Below are positions 61,401 to 64,000 of a DNA stretch of 64,000 bases, in pieces. The number at the start of each line of letters is the position of its first letter. Position 1 is the first letter of the stretch. The stretch lies in assembly GCA_020055645.1 (NCBI GenBank), contig JAECZT010000017.1:96604-160603 (forward strand), given 5' to 3'. This DNA comes from Tomocerus qinae (taxonomy: Eukaryota > Arthropoda > Collembola > Entomobryomorpha > Tomoceridae). A model generated the notes under the pieces. The model was given only the letters and a program-made list of their open reading frames with translations, did not search any database and was not told the origin of the DNA. The translations under genes and the position numbers were made by a program.

Positions 61401-61660
61401 ACACTTGGAAAAAATCATTTTTTTGAGTTTATACGAGAAGACTAAAAACATTAGTAATATAACATTAATGAAGACTAGACACTTGAAAAAAATCATTTTT
61501 TTGAGCTTGTACGAGGAGACCAAAAACCTTAGTATTAAAACATTAATGAAGACAAGACACTTGAAAAAAATCATTTTTTTGAGCTTGTACGAGGAGACCA
61601 AAAACCTTAGTAATATAACGTTTATTTAGAGAAACACTTGAAAAAAATCATTTTTTGGAG
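58497..61660. repeat. Satellite B higher-order unit, first copy (about 3.16 kb)
   Basis: The order of monomer variants from 58497 recurs from about 61661. The offset is 3164 bp at the AGGCCAGACA variant (58541 and 61705) and 3009 bp further on (59074-59259 matches 62083-62268), because about two monomers near 58830-58985 are missing from the second copy. Confidence 0.8.
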
Positions 61661-64000
61661 CTTGTACGAGGAGACCTAAAAGCTTAGTAATATAACATTA
61701 ATGAAGGCCAGACACTTGTAAAAAATCATTTTTTTGAGCTTGTACGAGGAGACCAAAAACCTTAGTAATATAACGTTTATTTAAAGAAACACGATAAAAA
61801 CATCATTTTTTGAGCTTGTACGAGGAGACTAAAAACCTTAGTAATATAACGTTAATTTAGAGAAACACTTGAAAAAAATCATTTTTTGGAGCTTGTACGA
61901 GGAGACCAAAAAGCTTAGTAATATAACATTAATGAAGGTTAGACACTTGGAAAAAATCATTTTTGGAGCTTGTACGAGGAGACCAAAAATATTAGTAATA
62001 TAACGTTTATTTAAAGAAACACGTGAAAAACATCATTTTTTGAGCTTGTACGAGGAGACTAAAAACCTTAGTAATATAACGTTTATTTAAAAAAACAATT
62101 GAAAAAAATCATTTTTTTGTGTTTGTACGAGGAGACCATAAACCTTAGTAATATAACATCAATGAAGACTAGACACTTGTAAATAATCATTTTTTTGAGC
62201 TTGTACGAGGAGACCAAAAAGCTTAGTAATATAACATTAAAGAAGGCTAGACACTTGAAAAAAATCATTTTTGGAGCTTGTACGAGGAGACCAAAAATAT
62301 TAGTAATATAACATTAATGAAGGCTAGACATTTGAAAAAAATCATTTTTTGAGCTTGTACGAGGAGACCAAAAACCTTAGTAATATAACGTTTATTTAAA
62401 GAAACACTTGAAAAACATCATTTTTTGAGCTTGTACGAGAAGACTAAAAACCTTAGTAATATAACGTTTATTTAAAAAAACAATTGAAAAAAATCTTTTT
62501 TTTGTGTTTGTACGAGGAGACCAAAAACATTAGTTATATAACATCAATGAAGAATAGACACTTGGAAAAAATCATTTTTTTGAGTTTATACGAGAAGACC
62601 AAAAACATTAGTAATATAACATTAATGAAGACTAGACACTTGAAAAAAATCATTTTTTGAGCTTGTACGAGGAGACCAAAAACCTTAGTAATATAACGTT
62701 TATTTAGAGAAACACTTTAAAAAAATCAATTTTTGGAGCTTGTACGAGGAGACCAAAAACCTTAGTAATATAACGTCTATTTAGAGAAACACTTGAAAAA
62801 AATCATTTTTCTGAGCTTGTACGAGAAGACCAACAACATTAGTAATATAACATTAATGAAGACTAGACACTTGAAAAAAATCATTTTTTGAGCTTGTACG
62901 AGGAGACCAAAACCATTAGTAATATAACATTAATGAAGACTAGACACTTGGAAAAAATCATTTTTTGGAGCTTGTACGAGGAGACCAAAAAGCTTAGTAA
63001 TATAACATTAATGAAGGCTAGACACTTGAAAAAAATCATTTTTTGAGCTTGTACGAGGAGACCAAAAACATTAGTAATATGACGATAAAGAAGACTAGAC
63101 ACTTGGAAAAAATCATTTTTTTGAGCTTGTACGAGAAGACCAAAAAGCTTAGTAATATAACATTAATGAAGGCTAGACACTTGAAAAAAATCATTTTTTG
63201 AGTTTGTACGAGGAGACCAAAAACATTAGTAATATAACGTTTATTTAGAGAAACACTTGAAAAAAATCATTTTTTGGAGCTTGTACGAGACGACCAAAAA
63301 GCTTAGTAATATAACATTAATGAAGGCTAGACACTTGAAAAAAATCATTTTTTGAGCTTGTACGAGGAGACCAAAACCATTAGTAATATAACATTAATGA
63401 AGACTAGACACTTGGAAAAAATCATTTTTTGGAGCTTGTACGAGAAGACCAAAAAGCTTAGTAATATAACATTAATGAAGGCTAGACACTTGAAAAAAAT
63501 CATTTTTTGAGCTTGTACGAGGAGACCAAAAACATTAGTAATATAACATTAATGAAGACTAGACACTTGGAAAAAATCATTTTTTTGAGCTTGTACGAGA
63601 AGACCAAAAAGCTTAGTAATATAACGTTTATTTAGAGAAACACTTAAAAAAAATCAATTTTTGGAGCTTGTACGAGGAGACCAAAAACCTTAGTAATATA
63701 ACGTTTATTTAGAGAAACACTTAAAAAAAATCAATTTTTGGAGCTTGTACGAGGAGACCAAAAACCTTAGTAATATAACGTCTATTTAGAGAAACACTTG
63801 AAAAAAATCATTTTTCTGAGCTTGTACGAGAAGACCAACAACATTAGTAATATAACATTAATGAAGACTAGACACTTGAAAAAAATCGTTTTTTTGAGCT
63901 TGTACGAGGAGACCAAAAACCTTAGTAATATAACGTTTATTTAGAGAAACACTTGAAAAAAATCATTTTTTGGAGCTTGTACGAGAAGACCAAAAAGCTT
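61661..64000. repeat. Satellite B higher-order unit, second copy (cut by the window end)
   Basis: Follows the first copy closely up to about 63604 (matching about 60595), then the variant order diverges. Rare variants such as ATTAGTTATATAACATCAAT and CAACAACATTAGTAATA occur in both copies at the same relative positions. Confidence 0.75.

Larger units (their letters stand above)
58497..64000. repeat. Satellite B array (about 77-bp monomers)
   Basis: Monomers start with the box form CTTGTACGAGGAGACCAAAA, then (A)GCTTAGTAATATAAC or CCTTAGTAATATAAC. Two spacer types follow: ATTAATGAAGGCTAGACACT, or GTTTATTTAGAGAAACACTT. Both then run through TGAAAAAAATCATTTTTTGAG into the next box. Lengths vary from about 75 to 79 bp. 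No gene; short frames open on both strands are a by-product of 78-bp monomers. The array continues past the window. Confidence 0.95.

Noticed and set aside
61140..61629. Overlapping frames of 153 codons (minus) and 120 codons (plus) in satellite B with a 26-residue periodic product
   Set aside because: The local monomers are 78 bp, a multiple of three, so any stop-free frame stays open in each repeat on both strands. The product is pure repeat with no domain, and the same frames break where monomer length changes.

Overview
The window is eukaryotic repetitive DNA, most likely arthropod (probably insect) heterochromatin of the centromeric, pericentromeric or subtelomeric kind. The reasons are megabase-style AT-rich tandem satellites, intact BEL/Pao LTR retrotransposons of the arthropod type, and short non-autonomous DNA transposons with target-site duplications. 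I cannot name the species. There is no host gene, tRNA, rRNA, operon or CRISPR array that I can support. All coding capacity belongs to the retrotransposon.

Layout: (1) Satellite A, with monomers of about 60 bp, fills most of 1-58496. (2) It is interrupted at 73-840 by a hAT-like MITE with a perfect 8-bp duplication. (3) A 1995-bp element with about 300-bp inverted arms and an internal 67-bp tandem repeat lies at 3158-5152, also with an 8-bp duplication. (4) A complete BEL/Pao element lies at 7895-14273, with 411-bp LTRs and an intact 1718-codon gag-pol. (5) A second BEL locus at 17037-29377 has the order LTR-internal-LTR-internal-LTR; its first internal region carries a 1-bp frameshift and its second is intact. 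(6) A 1997-bp element with about 29-bp inverted termini and a large internal imperfect palindrome lies at 55514-57510. (7) At 58497 satellite A gives way to satellite B (about 77-bp monomers), which runs to the window end.

The main organising principle I see is a short box, CTTGTACGAGCCAAAAAG followed by CTTA. It is shared by both kinds of satellite A monomer and, with a 4-base insertion, by satellite B. The sequence between boxes belongs to several unrelated spacer families. The A-to-B junction and the breakpoint of a 9142-bp duplication (5234-14375 copied to 14376 onward) both fall inside this box, and boxes are often directly abutted without a spacer. The box therefore looks like the conserved and recombining part of the array.

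The two BEL loci share the same 5-bp duplication (GCAGT) and the same satellite flank, so they trace to one insertion that was multiplied by unequal exchange. A paralogous unoccupied site survives in the array at 41417-41421. LTRs are identical by eye except for one base, so insertion and rearrangement are recent. The near-identical copies also make assembly error a real alternative for the finer claims. All comparisons were made by reading; no alignments or database searches were run.
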